Of a stretch of 64,000 nucleotides of DNA, positions 62,214 to 64,000 are shown piece by piece (positions within the stretch are counted from its first letter, which is position 1; each line of letters starts with the position of its first letter). The translations under genes were made by a program, and so were the position numbers. This DNA is from Flavobacterium segetis (GTDB taxonomy: Bacteria > Bacteroidota > Bacteroidia > Flavobacteriales > Flavobacteriaceae), in contig NZ_FQWE01000002.1 in NCBI RefSeq assembly GCF_900129575.1, forward strand, positions 186,001 through 250,000, read 5' to 3'. The notes under the pieces were generated by a model. It was not told the origin of the DNA. It made no database searches and saw only the letters and a list, made by a program, of their open reading frames with translations.

Positions 62214-64000
62214 ATGAATCAAGATTATATAAAACCAGACAATTGGAGCATCATCGAAGAAGGATTTGATAGAGCACGTGTCAAATCATCTGAAAGTTTG
62301 TTCAGCATAGGTAATGGAGCCATGGGACAACGCGCTAATTTTGAAGAAAATTACAGCGGTGAAACCTTTCAAGGAAGTTATATTGCTGGAATTTATTATC
62401 CAGATAAAACTAAAGTTGGCTGGTGGAAAAATGGTTATCCAGAATATTTTGCAAAGGTGCTGAATGCGCCAAATTGGATAGGAATTGATATTGAAATCAA
62501 TGGTGAGAAACTTGATTTGAATACATGTTTATTAATTACTAATTTTCGTAGGGAGTTAAACATGAAAGAAGGTTGGTACAGCCGCTCTTTCGAAGCGAAG
62601 TTGAAAAATGGAACAGAAATTTCAGTTTTTGTGAAACGTTTTCTTTCTTTGAATTTAGATGAAGTTGGAATTATCAATTACGAAATCACACCTTTAAATA
62701 AAGATTCTAAAATAGTTTATAAGCCTTATATTGATGCAGGAGTAACTAATGAAGACGCAAACTGGGAAGAAAAATTTTGGGAGCCAATTGATGTTAAAAA
62801 ATCAGGAAGTGAAGCTTTTATAACTGCTCAAACTTTTAAAACGCATTTTAAAGTAACCACTTTTATGCACAATACCATTTTAAATAATGGTGAAAAAACA
62901 GCAATTTCTCCATCAAATATTGATGCTAAAAATGACAAAATCCAATTTAGTTATGATGTAATTGTGGCTCAAGGCCAAAAATCATCCATTCAAAAAATTG
63001 GTGGTTACACGGTTTCTCTTAACCATGAAAACACCCTTCTCGCTGCTGAAAAAGTGACACAAGCCGCTTTACTTTTAGGTTACGAAAAAATGCTTGCAGA
63101 CCAAATTGATGCTTGGGCAAAAATTTGGGAAATGTCAGATATTACAATTGACGGTGATGTAAAAGCGCAACAAGGAATCCGTTTTAATATTTTTCAGTTA
63201 AACCAAACGTACTTAGGTAAAGATTCACGCCTAAATATTGGACCAAAAGGATTCACAGGTGAGAAATACGGAGGATCAACTTATTGGGATACCGAAGCGT
63301 ATTGCATTCCCTTTTATATGGCTACTAAGGATCAAGAAGTGGCACGTAATTTACTTACTTATCGCTACAACCAACTAGACAAAGCGATAGAAAACGCAAC
63401 AAAATTAGGTTTTTCTAATGGTGCTGCTTTATATCCAATGGTTACGATGAATGGCGAAGAATGCCATAACGAATGGGAAATTACTTTTGAAGAAATTCAT
63501 AGAAATGGAGCAATTGCCTTTGCCATTTATAATTTTTATAGATATACCGGCGATTACAGTTACATTCCAGAAAAAGGACTCGAAGTTTTAATCGCTATTG
63601 CTCGTTTTTGGCATCAAAGAGCTAATTTCTCTACTAATTTAAATCAGTATGTAATTCTTGGAGTTACGGGACCAAATGAATATGAGAACAACGTAAATAA
63701 TAATTTTTATACTAATTATATTGCAAAGTGGTGTTTAGAATATACTGCTGAACAAATCCAAAAAGTATCCTTAGAATATCCATTAGATCACAAGAGAATT
63801 ACGGAAAAAGTAAAAATTACAAATACAGAGCTACAATCTTGGAAAAAAGTTTCAGACAATATGTACTTCCCGTTTTCAAAGGAACACAATGTGTATTTAC
63901 AACAAGACGGCTTTTTAGACAAAGACTTAGTTCGCGTAGCTGACTTGGATAAAAGCCAACGACCAATTAATCAAAAATGGTCTTGGGACCGCATTTTACG
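62214..64000 (+). CDS. GH65 maltose phosphorylase (3' end outside window)
   Basis: Open from the ATG at 62214 to the window end, 595 codons. N-terminal beta-sandwich domain (SLFSIGNGAMGQRANFEENY, GSYIAGIYYPDKT) then the (alpha/alpha)6 barrel. Family marks are STYWDTEAY, MNGEECHNEWEITFEEIHRN and VTGPNEYENNVNNNFYTNY, whose Glu is the catalytic acid in GH65 phosphorylases. It phosphorolyses maltose to beta-glucose-1-phosphate and glucose. Kojibiose or trehalose phosphorylases share the family, but starch context points to maltose. Last visible gene; the stop is not seen. Confidence 0.93.
   Translation, partial: MNQDYIKPDNWSIIEEGFDRARVKSSESLFSIGNGAMGQRANFEENYSGETFQGSYIAGIYYPDKTKVGWWKNGYPEYFAKVLNAPNWIGIDIEINGEKLDLNTCLLITNFRRELNMKEGWYSRSFEAKLKNGTEISVFVKRFLSLNLDEVGIINYEITPLNKDSKIVYKPYIDAGVTNEDANWEEKFWEPIDVKKSGSEAFITAQTFKTHFKVTTFMHNTILNNGEKTAISPSNIDAKNDKIQFSYDVIVAQGQKSSIQKIGGYTVSLNHENTLLAAEKVTQAALLLGYEKMLADQIDAWAKIWEMSDITIDGDVKAQQGIRFNIFQLNQTYLGKDSRLNIGPKGFTGEKYGGSTYWDTEAYCIPFYMATKDQEVARNLLTYRYNQLDKAIENATKLGFSNGAALYPMVTMNGEECHNEWEITFEEIHRNGAIAFAIYNFYRYTGDYSYIPEKGLEVLIAIARFWHQRANFSTNLNQYVILGVTGPNEYENNVNNNFYTNYIAKWCLEYTAEQIQKVSLEYPLDHKRITEKVKITNTELQSWKKVSDNMYFPFSKEHNVYLQQDGFLDKDLVRVADLDKSQRPINQKWSWDRIL

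Noticed and set aside
1..64000. CRISPR arrays, prophage, IS elements or restriction-modification genes
   Set aside because: No regularly spaced repeats, transposase, integrase, phage structural or methyltransferase genes were seen.

Overview
The window is about 33% GC and carries typical Flavobacteriia (Bacteroidota) genes: SusC/SusD pairs, a type IX secretion (T9SS) C-terminal domain, TAnnTTTG -7 promoter elements, no Shine-Dalgarno-like leaders, a bacterial mevalonate pathway, and DPP IV/POT peptide uptake. A Flavobacterium-like aquatic or soil bacterium is the best guess. This rests on gene content and protein style, not on a database search.

Layout. 1-3.5 kb: 3' end of a BamA/TamA-type outer-membrane protein, then fbaA and accD. 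3.7-5 kb: a MacB-type ABC permease facing left. 5.1-12.4 kb: purH, then the rod-shape cluster mreB-mreC-mreD-mrdA-rodA. 12.4-13.3 kb: a frame-broken gene relic. 13.4-20.6 kb: prc (left), then surE, a small membrane protein, lpxB, an NlpC/P60 lipoprotein and comEC (right). 20.6-27.1 kb, all leftward: two thioredoxin-like periplasmic proteins (one without CxxC) and a DPP IV - POT - POT peptide-scavenging operon. 27.3-29.6 kb: HMG-CoA reductase and a GHMP kinase (mevalonate pathway). 29.9-36.1 kb, leftward: coaX - outer-membrane protein - lptC - small membrane protein - CNNM/CorC - ppiD. 36.2 kb: tRNA-Phe with a clean promoter and terminator. 36.6-38.8 kb: two genes of unknown function. 39-43 kb: nrdB and nrdA, with nrdA bracketed by two inverted copies of a ~100-bp structured repeat. 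43.2-48.8 kb: DUF3109, MarC, a small membrane protein, an S41 protease, dCMP deaminase, HupE/UreJ-like and TerB-like genes.

49-64 kb is a starch/maltose utilisation locus. Leftward: SusC - SusD - SusE-like - [intrinsic terminator] - secreted GH13 amylase with a T9SS domain - FN3-type lipoprotein. Rightward: a LacI regulator, then a sugar MFS transporter - beta-phosphoglucomutase - GH65 maltose phosphorylase (cut by the window end). The inferred route is: surface amylase cuts starch, SusCDE bind and import maltooligosaccharides, the MFS carrier brings maltose into the cytoplasm, GH65 gives glucose plus beta-glucose-1-phosphate, and beta-PGM gives glucose-6-phosphate. An identical 15-mer lies upstream of both arms and is a candidate operator for the LacI protein.

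I found no CRISPR array, prophage, transposase or recognisable defence island. The best leads for something undescribed are the inverted repeat pair around nrdA, the conserved-looking coiled-coil/two-TM protein at 37571-38842, the CxxC-less thioredoxin paralogue, the decayed gene at 12.4-13.2 kb and the regulatory architecture of the starch locus.
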